Source: Staphylotrichum longicolle | Lineage: Eukaryota; Ascomycota; Sordariomycetes; Sordariales; Chaetomiaceae | DNA length: 64,000 nt | Reading direction: 5' to 3' | Assembly: GCA_019096155.1 (NCBI GenBank) | Contig: JAHCVI010000004.1 | Span: 2,666,001 to 2,730,000 of the forward strand | Shown here: piece after piece, positions 11,941-24,018 of the stretch | Layout of the letters: each line of letters begins with the position of its first letter | How positions within the stretch are numbered: the first letter of the stretch is position 1 | The notes under the pieces: generated by a model | Told to the model about the DNA's origin: nothing | The model's input: only the letters and a program-made list of their open reading frames with translations | The model's database searches: none | Made by a program: the position numbers and the translations under genes

Positions 11941-12639
11941 CTATGCGTAGGTCTTGACAGCAACCCCAATCTTGACCTGCAGACCCGAATACTCAGTCCT
12001 CATGATGGCGCCAACGGTGTCGTCAACAAGATCAATGATGCCAAATGCAATGCTCTGGTCCCGAAATCGATCAGTTCACCATGCTCAACTCAACTCCCCG
12101 TTGCGGAAAGAGAAAAATGCAAACTCACATCAACAACACCTTCGATAGACCTCAGCACAGCCGCGATGGGGGGTCCAACAAACGGGATCTGGGTGAGGAA
12201 GCCGCCCTTCCCAATGATGATATCCAGCAGTTGCTGGTGCACCTTGACAAAGAGACGGAAAGCGTCCGCGATGGCCGTGGCCTCGGTGCCCCAAAACTTG
12301 ATCTTCGGGGCGGCCCCCATGGCTGTTATGTAGCCAGTGGCGGTTGCGACGATGTCACCGAAGCCAAAGATGACCTTCTGTTTGTTTGGTCCTTATGTGA
12401 GCGACTCTTCAGATTGCTGACATTGGTCAACTAGAGAAAGGAGGAAAACAAACCGGCCACGGCCCCAAACCAAGGAGAAGCTGGGGAGCGTTCAGAATGC
12501 TGAGTTGCTTTGCCGGCTCAATCAGGTTCTGTGACTTGACGGTGAGAGTGTTGATGTTGGTGACCACCACGGTGGAGGTGATCTGGGCCGTGGCCACAGC
12601 ACCGAGGGCGGCAAGGGCGGTCAGAAAAGAGAAGCGCAT
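11941..12639 (-). CDS. Secreted HsbA-like cell-wall/surface-binding protein (182 aa)
   Basis: Exons 12639-12454, 12377-12129 and 12054-11941 (186, 249 and 114 nt, all phase 0). The introns start with GTTTGT and GTGAGT. The protein opens with a classic signal peptide, MRFSFLTALAALGAVATAQ, cleaved probably after AQ. The mature chain of about 160 residues is helical, rich in Ile/Val/Ala and has no cysteine (TSTVVVTNINTLTVKSQNL and, near the end, SIAFGIIDLVDDTVGAI). Size, signal peptide, absence of Cys and helical character fit the hydrophobic-surface-binding protein A (HsbA/UVI-1-like) group, secreted proteins that coat hydrophobic surfaces and cell walls. The match is by general features, not a catalytic motif, so another small secreted antigen family is possible. 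Start chosen at the ATG that begins the signal peptide; an upstream in-frame TTG is ignored. Confidence 0.7.
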
Positions 12640-14163
12640 GTTGGCCAAGTTTGTGGATCTTCGATGAGCTGAAGAGGGTTGATTATTGGTGAGTGGCTTT
12701 GGTGTGACAATTCTTGACGATGGACCATCTTTAATTCAGGATGGAGGACGCTTATATACCTTAGTGTCATCAACAACACAACAATTCTTGAGTATGCACC
12801 ATGCCTGAGCATCGGGTTGCTCTTCACCGACTGGAAACATTTCTGACCTGCTGAGAAGGTAGGAATGTGATATAACTCTGGCATTGAACAAGACATAGGG
12901 TCGTCCCGAGGTGAGACCCGAACACAACGCCGGAATGCCCGGGGTCACTCCGGCCAGTATACACGGAAGAACACGCCTCCGAAGAACCATTGGCACAATC
13001 AGCAAACGGCTCGTTTGGAGAACAGTACCCGCATGCCATAAGCCCAAATCAATCTGTCGAACTCCCATCAAGCACTCCCTTCCCGACTCCTCCAAGACGA
13101 AACAACACACGGATGGCGCCGTCTAGGCAACTCCCGAGAATTCCAGTGGTGTCACCAAAAAGCAACGACGCATTCCAATCCCTCCATCACCGTGACGACC
13201 TCGGCGGCAGACCACTCCCCTTCCCCGACGGCCCGAGCAACATGGCCAAGCCCAAGGGAATCGGCAGCGGAAAGGGCAACGGGTTCCCCGGCCCGGCCAT
13301 CATGGTGATGGCAAAGGTCTGGTTGATTTGCGTCTTCGTCGCACCATCATTGCTCGGAGGTGACCGGGGTGTGGGCTGCGCACGCGGGCTTGTTGTGTTG
13401 GATGTTGGAGCCCGACTGCCGGCGGTTGCTGATCGCTTGGGGGGGATCCTCAGCGGTGGGGGATCCGCGCCCTTGGGTGCTCTTGGGAATGCCGCACTTC
13501 CGGGGCGTGGGTTGGTTGAATTGGTGCGTTGCGGGAACGTCTTTGACCGTTGCGGAAAGGATGACATGGTGGTGATGGTCACTGCCAGCAGTGGATGGGG
13601 ATGCGTTGGAGGTTGGTCCCAGCCTATTGCATGTATCCGTAGATAAGTTCGACGTGTGGCAAGTCGTGTCTTTAAAGTCTATCTCGGCATATTGTGTCAA
13701 AGGTATGCATGCGGGTGCTGGTGAACAGGAGAGAGAAGGGCGATTCAGGTTTGTTTCAACATCCCCCTGATGGCACTGGAAAACGTACGACCAAGTGTCA
13801 TGGCACTCCCGCACTCTGCTGAGCATCTGGTCTCTTGCCGAGTCAACGAGCCCAAACCACACAAGGACCAAAATGGTATCATGCCGGTTCATAACGGATA
13901 AGAGCGTTGATCGTAAGATTGAGCAGACGCGCACTGACAAAGGGGTAATGTGCGTCCCCCAACCTGAACGAGCCTGCAATCGAGAGTTTCGGAATCCGCC
14001 TTGGCTTGAGTTAAAGTTTGGGACAATGGGCAGACCGGTTCAGCAGGGGAAACCAGATAAAACAGTTAAGGTCTTTATGTAGGTAGGTGTTCATACATCA
14101 TCATATCATCAAAGTTTAGCCGCGCAACTCTCGAGTACAATCGCCAAACAAATAGGCCCAAAA
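12640..14163. other. Intergenic spacer
   Basis: Promoter side of the HsbA-like gene and 3' flank of the TMEM135-like gene. Overlapping open frames on both strands at 12990-13646 (+) and 13187-13582 (-) are Pro/Ser/Gly-rich and show no intron signals or recognisable domain. I see no supported gene. Confidence 0.45.
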
Positions 14164-16153
14164 TCACTCCTCCTTCAACCGCGCCTCCCCATCCTCCCCA
14201 TCCGCCTCCTCCTCGTCCTCCTCCATCCCCCAATCTCTCCACCCCTCTCCCCTCACCCAGCTGATCCCCTTCCTCCACGACCCCTCCTTGATCGCCTTGG
14301 CGTCCCTCTCGTACACCACGCCCGTCACCATCAGCGCCGCAACAAACACCCACAGATCCCCTCCCTTCATCGCGCGCCACCACCGCCTCTTGACCCCGAC
14401 CTTCCACAGGCTCTCGACGCTCACCTTGGCGCTCGCCAGGAACACGCCGCGGCTGCCCCGCCGGCCCTGCTGCAACAGCGCCCAGAACCCGGCGACGAAC
14501 CCGCCCAGGAAGAAGCGCTGCGTCGGCAGGAACGTGCGCGGGAACCACGCCTGGAAGAAGCACACCGACGACCAGGCCGTGGCCAGCGAGCCCGTAAGGA
14601 ACCCGGCCATGCGCAGCGCCGACGCCGCGAGCCCCTGCACCGTCGACAGCGGGAAGTGGTACAGCGCCGACAGGCGCGGCAGGAGCAGGGCCGAGTAGAC
14701 GACGAAGAGCAGGCGGGTGAGGGGCGGGAACGAGTGCAGCCAGAAGGTGAGGAAGGTGCGGCTGCAGGACGGGTCCGCCGGGTGGAGGGTGGCGCACGAG
14801 AGCGAGGTGATGAGGGGGTGGGCGCCCGAGGTGATGGGGGAGATGGCGGTGAGGGAGGAGGGGAGGATGTCTTCTTTCTTGGGAAAGAGAGTGGGCGAGA
14901 TGAAGGCGCTGGGGTTAGAGAGTTAGTATGTAATGTGCGTGTGTGTGGAAGTAGGGGGACAGAGGGTAAAGGGAACTCACGGCCAGCTGAGCCGCGCCAT
15001 CTGGGCGAGACTATCGACGATCTCGCCTGCTTGTGGCCACTTGAGACCGGCGGGGAAATCCTCGGGCTTGGGGTGCAGATATGCTGTCGAGTTTTTGAAG
15101 ATGAAGTTGCTCCAGAACTGGACGGACCCAATGTCAGCAAACCAGGCCTCACCTCTGCAGACCCAACGAGAAGAAGTACTCACCGAAGGGAAGCAGTCCC
15201 TATCAAACACCAGCGCGTGGAGGAGCTGCCCAAACGCTAACGGCTGCAGCATCCAGCTGCCCCACCACGACGGCCGCGGCCTCTTCCTATCAGGCTTGCC
15301 GTTGACCCCCTTCTCCCACCCCCACACCATGCCGTTCTCCTCGGCGCAGTTCCACCCAAACTCGAGCGCCCGGAATACCGTGTACAGCGCAACCGTCACG
15401 CGCAGCTGCTTCTTGGGATACACGCCCAACGCCAGACCGGCCAAGGAGGCGCCCACAGCGGGCGCGTAGGGAGACGTCAGAGTACTGGCCGTCTTGGGGT
15501 TGCGCAGCCGGAACGGGGCGCTCGACGGCTCGAGGAGGTGGGCGCGCAAGCGGGTGAAAAAACGGAAGAGGATCCGGTACATCAGCAGGATGGTGCTGAG
15601 GGACAAGGAGAGGCGGAGCGTTGGCGATTTGTGGAGGGGTTGCTTCTTTTGTGTGGTCGCCGTCGCACTAGATCCCACTCATGTCAGCCTTCTCTGTCGC
15701 ATTCTCAGACCGAAAGACGCTGGGCTCAGCATACTCATTCTTCTTCCCCATCAGCCTCGCCGACACCACGCCCCAAAGCTTCATCAGGGCGCCGGTCGCG
15801 ACAAACACGCGAATCGAGTGCCGGATCGCCCGCGCATTGTAGTCATCCGGGTCGGGAGTCGCGGCGACCTTGTGCTCCTCGCCGTCTCTGCGCTTCCCTT
15901 TGCCCTTGGCTCCCTTGCTCGCCCCGCGGTTGCCCTCCATGATCCTCTGCACCGTGTCCACCGACGGTGCGCGCTTTTTGAGCGCTCGCGATCGCGAAAT
16001 AACGTATTTGTGAAGGGTTGCATATTCGCGCGCCGAGATGGTGTAGCGCAGCGCGTTGCGCAGGATCGGGTCAGTTGTTGATCGTGCTGTCACCGACGAC
16101 GCGCTGCTGGGAGCTGGTTTCCTGGATCCCGACGCCCCGGCCCGTGAGGCCAT
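14164..16153 (-). CDS. TMEM135-like integral membrane protein (594 aa)
   Basis: Exons 16153-15735, 15667-15184, 15117-14981 and 14908-14164 (419, 484, 137 and 745 nt, summing to 595 codons). Introns are 67, 66 and 71 bp with good donors and branch sites. The N-terminus (ILRNALRYTISAREYATLHK, then YVISRSRALKKRAPS) and following hydrophobic stretches match fungal relatives of TMEM135, a multi-pass protein linked in animals to peroxisomes and mitochondrial dynamics. Around residue 375 the signature CATLHPADPSC, followed by FLTFWLHSFPPL, resembles the Cys-rich TMEM135 segment. Further hydrophobic segments follow (LLFVVYSALLLP, FFLGGFVAGFWALLQQG, WVFVAALMVTGVVY). The C-terminus is acidic. Intron 2 is a multiple of three without a stop, so retention would insert 22 residues. 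Function in fungi is inferred only. Confidence 0.75.
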
Positions 16154-17525
16154 GTTGAATCGTGTTTGTATGCAAACTCGTCGGTTTAACAATGGATCGT
16201 GAATGGGAGGTTGTCGGTAGTTGTTGGGTCACGAAAGCCGAGACTCTCGTACCCTTTGTTTCTGGATTGGATGCACAGAGAGCTGCAGATGCCGAGGGAG
16301 GGGCCGTTTGCGCAACAGCGGTGCTTTAATTTGGCGTCAAGCTGGAATGCCCAGGACAGTCACAGTCCAAACTTGCGAGTCGCGTCGCGTCCGATCTGCT
16401 GTAGAGCTTGACGTCTCGAAACTCCGAATGCGCAGAACCGCCGGGCGCAGGTGTTGGGTAGGTATGGGCTTGTTGAAAGGAGAGACGGGACGCGCGGGTG
16501 TGCAATTTGCAGCTGATAGGCTTCCATGCATTGACGGAACTAATTACACGTGCGTAAAGCCTCGGTTCTACGCTCAGCCAAGACCCCAGAGCTTCCCCCG
16601 AATCCCCACATCCCCCACATTGCGATGCACCATGTCTGACGACATGCTTGCTGTCGTCAGGTTGCAGCACCCGAACAGGAAGTGAGCAATCGTCCCAGAA
16701 CGGACCACATGCAACCCATGCCCATTTCCCACGGTGCCTTGACGCAAATACTACGTCTGTAAAAGTGGGTTATCTCGGTATCAACATCAGCACAAGCACG
16801 ACGGGCGCAGGCCATCCACGAGTCCCCTCTGAGCCCCCGTTCACCTTGTGCTGACAGCACGATGCGCAATTTCACGTAAGATGTCGTTGCACCATGAAAT
16901 GTTACAAGAGCCCATCTTTACACTCCATCCCCTAATTTATACCCTCTGACAGAATCTATCAAGCCGATCCCTGTTCTCCGAACCCAGCCACCAACGCCTT
17001 CCAGGACAACTTGTGCCTGGCTCCTCGTAGAGGGTAATGTCGATGCTAATGGGTGGTGGTAACCCAAAAGCCACAGACAGACCCAGCAAAACCCCGATAA
17101 ATTCCACGAGCCCAACGGCATCCGCTCATAAGAGAGCCTCGCCAACCCCATAACCCACCATCAACCGCGTCACCCAAGACCCATCTCAAAAGGACGAATG
17201 ATGCGCGGCCAGTAGGAAAGCTCGAGCAGAAACGAGAAAACCCATGTCATAGCATGCCCCTCCCATTCCAGCGTGCCCCGACAAACAAGGGGCAGCCAGT
17301 TTTGTGTAACCGCACGACGCCGGACGCAATGCAGAAAGCCAAAGCAGGACGTAATAAAGGTGTATCAGCCAACAGAGCAGTAAGAAAAAAGTAAACCCAT
17401 GCAAGGCGGTAAATGCAAATGGTTGATGGCAAACCCAGAAACCCACCCAACCCCTGAGTCCCCAAAGTCATCAAGTCGTAAGAACTGAGCTGAGCTGACC
17501 AGGGCCCGGTCGGCGCGGCAAGGCT
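16154..17525. other. Intergenic spacer
   Basis: Promoter side of the TMEM135-like gene and 3' flank of the BTB gene, both leftward. Nothing else supported. Confidence 0.5.
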
Positions 17526-19826
17526 TTAGGCGCTGACGCTCGAAGGCGTCGACTGCGACCAGGTATGGACAAGGTACGGGAGGTCACCGGGGAACACCTC
17601 TTCCTTAAAGCCCATGTTGTTGGTCCAGAAATCGTCCATATGCCCCACAACCAGAGGCCCTGTCGCATTTTCGACCCGCTCTTGGTAGACCCGAAGCTGA
17701 GGATCCGCCTTTTCCAGGGCTCGCAGCCGCCTCGATTCACGCTCGCCAATGATGTCCGTGATCATGGACTGCCGCGCAGTTGGGTTGAGTTCCCCGGACA
17801 ACTTGGCCAAATGAGGGTGTTCCAGAATCTGTTTCAGAAGCTCAAACGGCAAGTTGAGCAAGATCCGCGAGAGGAGGGTATCGTTTGGGGTCAGGGCGCG
17901 CTGGGTCTGCCCGCTCTTGGAGGGTGAGATGTCGCCAAACTTGATCTGGGACAACCGAAGGTTCGATGACACACGGGGGTTGCGCGGCATCTGAGCCTGG
18001 CTCTTGGAAGGCTGGCGGCTGTGGAGTCCGCTAGATGTTCCATTAGCGATCGTGGGCGCATTCGGATTGCGAGGTGAAGGGCTGGTCGGTGGGAGACGAG
18101 GAAACCCGTAGTCAGTCGCATTGGTGTCGAGAATGAAATCGGCCGGGAAGTTATGGACGATGAAGGAAAGCACCTGCTCAAGCAGCTCTGCCACTCCAAA
18201 CCCGTCATTCCGTGGGGACATGGCCGTAACCTGTGATACGAACTTGACTGCCACCTCGAGCGTGTTCCAGAAGATGAGGCGGCTCGCGCGATGGACGGCA
18301 ACCGAGTGCACCCACGGCAGTTGCAGAAAGCGCGCAGTGGCAACGTAACTGAGCGTGCTCTTCAAGTCGTCACGAACGTCTCGAAGCGGCAGTTCGGTGG
18401 GAAGGATACCATCGGCGAGACTCCAGCCATAGAGAGTGCGGAGAGAGTACCAGAAAACATCCGACCGCATGTACTCATCGTTCGCATCGAGAAAAATGAC
18501 GCCACCTGGCATGGTTCCCTGCGCCTTCATCGCACCCGCCAGCATGGGACTGCGAGAAAAAACAAAGCGGTGGCCGTGGGTTCTAAGCACATGGTGGAGT
18601 TGTCGGTAACCCGGGTGGTCCTGGAACTCTGGGCTATCCGGGAAGCGGACCTCGAGTATGCAGTCGTTGAACGTGGTGTCAGAAATGCCGTGCCTCAAAA
18701 AGGATAGTGCTTCGTCTTGATCGCGCAGACTCTGGTAGGTTGAGACCGAGCTCGGGGCAGGGTGCACATTGCCGTTCATGGGGGCGTTCATTCCCGGGGG
18801 TGGCATCAAGGTTTGCCCACCAGGTGCAGCAGGATGTCCAGCATGCCCATTCAGAGCGGCATAGGGGGTGAAGGCACCCTCCTCGGCGGGCGCTGATGAC
18901 TGTGATCCGTGAAAGCTGTGAGGGGTGGGCGGCCCATGATGGTTGACGAGGCTCGGAGAGAAATTATCGGCGGCCGGAGAGACGAGAAGAGGACGGCCGT
19001 ATCCGTCAACGGCTGATTGGGGATACGGATGGAGGCCCGGAGGCGGGGGACGGAAGCCGCCGCCCACACGGGGCGCAGGGGAGGACGCGTTGGAGTCGTC
19101 AAAGCCGGCATAAATGAAGCTCCCGTTACTGGGGTGAGGCTGATGGAAAGCCGGCCGGTTCATCATGCCAGGATGTGGGGCAGGAATGGGACCCTCGGGG
19201 GCCGGACCGGAGGCGCCCATGACTTCGGGTGCGGGGTACGGGAGCCCGGGAGGTCGATGGCGGGTAGGGGAAACGATGCGACGGTCGGGGAGATTGGACG
19301 AAACCGTAGGCGTGGCTGCAATTGAGTTTCGTAAGCATATCTTCCGACGCGTGAGGGGGGCAATCGCAACGATAGAAACGGACGGAAGGCCGACGGGGAA
19401 GAGAGGCGGGGCGGCAGAGGCACAGGTGGTGGGGTCTCGACCCAGAATAAACTATGTTGTCATACCTTTTTCGGCCTCGTCTGGAGCTGGGCCAGGACCG
19501 GTTCTCTCTGTTTTGTCCGCGGCCTGCACAGGAGCAGCTGAGGGTGTTGCGGCGTCAAGCTTGTTTGCCAGGATTGGGCCGCGCCCGCTGGAGTGCCCGT
19601 TCGGCAGCTCCTGAGGTTCTCTCGGCCCTTGGGGTTCCACCTTCTCCTGCGCCGGTCGGGCGGCGTTCTGGCCGTTCGCCGAGGACGAAATCACTGCCGG
19701 GGCAGAGGGCGGTTGTTTCGCGGGACGCTGAGGGTAGTTGAGGGGCAGGACGGGGACAATGGGCCTGCTGGGGAGTCGAGTGCCGGGCTTCGCAGGTTTG
19801 CCCGCAACTCCATTGACGGGCGCCAT
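17526..19826 (-). CDS. BTB/POZ domain protein (716 aa)
   Basis: Two exons, 19826-19466 and 19315-17526, split by a 150-bp intron (GTATGA donor, attgcag acceptor); 361 + 1790 nt gives exactly 717 codons. The first 300 residues are Pro/Gly/Ser-rich and disordered. A BTB/POZ-like domain lies at about residues 320-440: it starts LSFLRHGISDTTFNDCILEV, passes HVLRTHGHRFVFSRSPMLAG and VIFLDANDEYMRSDVFWYSL, and ends near YGWSLADG. A helical BACK-like stretch follows (LPWVHSVAVHRASRLIFWNT). The C-terminal third has LLSRILLNLPFELLKQILEH and a charged ERESRRLRALEKADPQLRV helix. BTB proteins usually act as protein-interaction modules, often as cullin-3 adaptors; no partner is indicated here. The ATG at 19826 is the first in frame. 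Confidence 0.8.
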
Positions 19827-21833
19827 GGTTGCGGTGGAAGAAGCGTGAAGACGCTGCAAAGATTATCGGAAGCGGAGAACAGAGCGGTTGAGACGAGGAA
19901 AGAGGGAGGCAGGCGAGGAGCCAGGTTCGGCGGAGGGTCGAGGCCAGGGAAAAAGTGGTGGAAAGCAAAGCCCGATAACTTGGCGGCAGTCCCAAACTCT
20001 GACCTGTGCGACGCGCAACCCAGCTCTCTCTCTGTTTGCGACGCCTGGGGTTAGCAAGCGACCGTTGGTTGTTCTGCCGGCAGAGAGCAGGAGGGCACCA
20101 TCCGATTGCAAGGAAAGGCGGCAGCAGGCAGGAGGTCGGCGGGCGGCCGTGGAGTGTCGCTTGGGGTCAAAATGGCAGTTTTTGCGCCAGTGAAGCGGGC
20201 ACCGCGAGCGCACGCTGGAAAGAGCAGGCTGCCCCGAATTGGACCCAGACGATGATGCCAAAATTTTGACTCCCCCGCCGAAAAAACACTGACAGCATCT
20301 GATTGGATGATCGGAGTTGTGGAGCTGTCGGACAAGCTTGCATCCTGGTCTGTGCGCTGAGCTGCCGAGCAAAGGCAGCGACTTCACAAACCACCTGCTG
20401 TTTCCTGTTCAAAGCCACGCCCTGACTTCCTGTCTCGTCAGATTCAGCAGCTGAGAATCCACATCACGAGCTCTCATCTCATCAGATCTTTCAGACACCA
20501 GTTTGATGTTCGCGGCTGCCAGTGGCAAAGACGCAAATTTTGGAGTGCTTGGGTGTCGAAACAGCTCTGTGATCCGCTCTAGCCCTTTCCTGGAGACGCG
20601 CCTTTCTCGTACGACCTGCGGCTTTCATACACGAGACATCGCTCGCCGAAGCAGGCATCCATCGCTTATCTGCGGTTTTTACGATGCATATTGATGGCCT
20701 GTTCTCACCGGCACTGTTTGTCCGTCTGGTAACTTTGAGTCTTTGACTTTCAAGTGTAGAGGAGCTCATCAATGAGCGACCTCGAGGGTTGCTGAACCTT
20801 TGTGACAGTACAAGCATCTCACAACACACCCACTGTCACATGGATGCTTGCAATCGAGGTCCTGGCCGCCCTTTCGTCTCAGCACATCGGGAAGTTGTGC
20901 ATTTGCGCATCTGAACTGGACAGTGGAACAAGAAGCTCCCTTGATCGCCTCACGAGCCGGCCTGGGCCAGCCTCTGGTAAAATTATGGTATACCTCTCAA
21001 CTTGGCTCTGGCAGCCTGCACTGACAAACCGAAACCTCTCTATGTTGGAGTCTTTGCTTTTTCTTTTTCCCCTTTTCCCACGTGTCTTCTCGCTGGCATT
21101 ATTAGGGCCCTGCACATGCCATGAATAATTACCAAAAGCCCTGCCCAGTCAACCTTCCTACCCCTCCAACTCGGCAACCCCTGCAATACTTCCCGGTCCT
21201 CCAGTCGGGATTGAGCTCTGATGCGGGGACCACTCGTAGCCGATCCGGGCCGGTCCGACTCTCAGGTCCGATGTATGAAAGGGATCGGTGGACAAATCCC
21301 GAGTGTTCAAAGGCAATCGGCGATGTCTCACGGTCACGCAACGCCGTCAATTCCATGTTCCGCAGCATATTCGGACTTCTCGAGCACGCACCCGCACAAA
21401 AATCACAGCGGAGCCCTGAGTCCGTGACTCGATACATGACGGACGATAACATCCTTCATAGCGGTCAGAGATTTTCCCCCAGTCCTAGGCGTGTCAGTGG
21501 TGTCAGGTGGAAACCTCTCGAGTCCCGCGAAGTGCGGCAGGTAAGGATTGAATCGGGCAGGGTGATCAGAGAGACCAAGATGCCATGGTCTCGATTTCGG
21601 GCATCTTAGAATTACTTGATGTGCAGACATTCCATGACATATCTTCTCTCTTCCTTGCCTCCTTTGTTCTCACTCACGCTCGTTTTTATCGTCGCTAACA
21701 ACTATTGCATCTCCTTCGATTCCATTACCAGTATAGCAGATCTTCCACTTCCCTGAACTGTGAACCAAACGCTCCTCCAACTCCCTGCGCTACGCTTCGA
21801 AGGTCAAAAATACCTCCCCCTTGCCCTTTACTT
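19827..21833. other. 2 kb intergenic spacer
   Basis: Upstream of the BTB gene and downstream of the Cys-rich gene. Short open frames (21121-21609 and others) lack coding character. I see no gene. Confidence 0.5.
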
Positions 21834-23242
21834 CTACATCTGCAAGAGATTCCAACCTGAAAAGAAACCCGCCGGCGCCGAGTTCAGAGCCACAGAATGC
21901 AGAACAACCGGGCTCGGAGCCGAACGGGACCGCGGGCTGTGGTTGCTCGGGGACGTGTACTGCCGCTCGAGGCCCTTGCCCTTATCCGACGGCTCTGTCG
22001 GCATCCCTGCCAGATACGAACCCTCATATTCATTGTTCTCCTCGACATCATTCTCATCCACTGGCGGTGGCCTCCTGTAGGGGTAATGTGGCACGGGTTC
22101 CCCATCCTTCCAGAGCCTTCCCACCTCACACATCCTACGGCTGCCATTGACACCACTATCAAACTGCACTCCCTCCCCCGTCCTCTTCATCGCTGCCCTC
22201 AACCCTGCCACAATCCCGCATCTCGCATCTCCCAGAGCCCTCCGCTGCCAGTCCCACGGCCCATCCACCACGGCAATCCTCTGATCCGCTGTCCCCAGCC
22301 TCTCCCCATACCGATTCATCACCACACTCTGCGCCGTCAACACCCCAGCACCAGTCCCGGCAACAGCAGCACCATCACCAAAGCCCCCACCAGACCCCGG
22401 CCCCAGCCCCAGCCCATTGCCAGCAACGACCCCCATCCCGAACCCCATCCCCCCACCCCCACCACCCACAACCCGCGCCCTCCCGCCCGCCACGCAAACA
22501 CGCACCCTCGCCCCGACACCCCGTCACGCCCAGCGCGCACCGCGAGTCGAACCGGTTGCGCGCCCACTCCCCGCACCCGCCACACTCCCAGTGCACCGGG
22601 TCCACGAACCGCGGCGACGCGTAAGGCCGCCGACGGTGCGGATCAGCAGCTTGGCGGCCGGTCGGCGCGGCCGAGGGGCCCCGCGTACAGCGCGCAGTTG
22701 ACGCACTTGCGGTGGCGGCACGTGGCGCGCCAGCAGGTGTTGAAGGGCCCTTCCTCTTCTTCTGCGCCTCCGCGGTCGGTGGTGGTGGTGGTGGTGGTGG
22801 TTATGGGGTGGTGGTGGGAGGTGCCGTTGGGAGTGGGACCGTGGCCATATCCCTGGCCGTGATGATGGGACTGAGAGGAACCAGGAGGAGGAGAAGAAGG
22901 GCAGTGCACCATCCCGACGGGGTCAAGATACCCCTCCTCCGCGCAGCGGCAGCACAGCCACCTGTTGATCTGTGTTTGCGCCGGGGCGGCGCCGGAGGGA
23001 TAGCGGACGGGAAAGGCGCGGAGGTTGACTTGCGAGACGAGGAGCGGCGAGGGGAGGCCCTCGGTGGGAAAGGTGAGGAGGGTGCGGGTTTCGGTTGCTG
23101 AGGGCGGTGCTCCAGTTGCTGTGGGTGCTGCCGTCGGGGTGGCAGCGGATGATGATGAGGCTGACTGGGTGGCGGTTGAGGGGGTAGTTGATAACGGGGC
23201 AGGTACGGGGATGGAAATGGGAATGGGTGGGCGGTAGGTCAT
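21834..23242 (-). CDS. Cys-rich (zinc-ribbon-like) fungal protein, reading frame interrupted
   Basis: The start at 23242 opens MTYRPPIPISIPVPAPLS and a long Ser/Thr/Ala-rich N-terminus. A first Cys cluster, WLCCRCAEEGYLDPVGMVHC, is followed by a His-rich linker with eight Thr, and a second cluster, CWRATCRHRKCVNC. The frame then ends at a stop at 22643. One base over, the same strand continues convincingly with PYASPRFVDPVHWECGGC and ARNRFDSRCALGVTGC. After a very GC-rich Gly stretch, one further shift brings a third frame (Gly-rich, then VVMNRYGERLGTADQRIAVV and VEENNEYEGSYLAGMPTEPS) to the stop at 21834. The paired C-x-x-C motifs suggest zinc binding. The two frame changes, near 22660 and 22500, have no good introns to explain them. 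Either indel errors in GC-rich sequence or a decaying gene would fit. End and internal structure are uncertain. Confidence 0.5.
22777..22802 (-). repeat. ACC/GGT trinucleotide repeat coding poly-Thr
   Basis: Eight tandem ACC triplets on the coding (minus) strand, in the linker between the Cys clusters. Confidence 0.85.
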
Positions 23243-24018
23243 TGTATCTCTTTGACTCTGTTTAGGCGTGGCTTCCGCGGAGGGGCATGGTGAGTAATAC
23301 GTACAGATTGAGGATGGAGAAATGTAAAGGTGTGTGTGCGTCAAGACAGTGTGAAACTGCTACCTACCAGGCTCTATGTGAAACAAGAAGCGGGCCGGAC
23401 TCAAAGCTCGAGTTTGGTGATCCTGGAAAGAAACGTGGTTTTTAAAGGCCGAAGACGGGCGGATGCGGAGGCCTGGCAAGTAGAACCGACAGCCCTGGTC
23501 CGGCTGAGGATGGAATGAAGGCCATACCGTGGCCAACAACAGCTGTACACCGCCGTCCCCCGCGCTTCCCGTGCTTTTCGAGTCCGCGGGCCAACAAAGA
23601 TCCGCTGCGGTTGGCGGCATGCTGTAATAGACTGCCCGTTGTACACTGCAGCTTGCCGGCCTCATCCTCTCAGCGCCTTCGTTTGCTGGATGTTGTCAAA
23701 CGGCACCGGGGAATAAGATCTCTGCCAGCGTGTCACTGCAGGGCTGCGTGGAAACAAAACGGCGAGCAAAACATATCGAGCTACAAACCTGTGGTCGGTG
23801 AGATTTGTTTTATGATGGGATGTTCCCAGTAGATACACATGATAGGCGTCCATCGCTGTACGCCGCCGTCATCAGCACCCGAATCAGATCTCTGAGAAAG
23901 AGCACAATAGACTTGAAGTCATCTGCACAAGACTGAACGCCACTCGTACCGAGATCGCCCGCGCATCCCACTGAAACACCTCCTGATGCTTTCCCATCAC
24001 ATGCCATGTACACAAGCA
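23243..24018. other. Intergenic spacer
   Basis: Promoter side of the Cys-rich gene and 3' flank of the next leftward gene. Nothing else supported. Confidence 0.5.

Noticed and set aside
12990..13646. Overlapping plus and minus frames (also 13187-13582 minus)
   Set aside because: Both are low-complexity, neither has a signal peptide, domain or intron signal, and they overlap each other.
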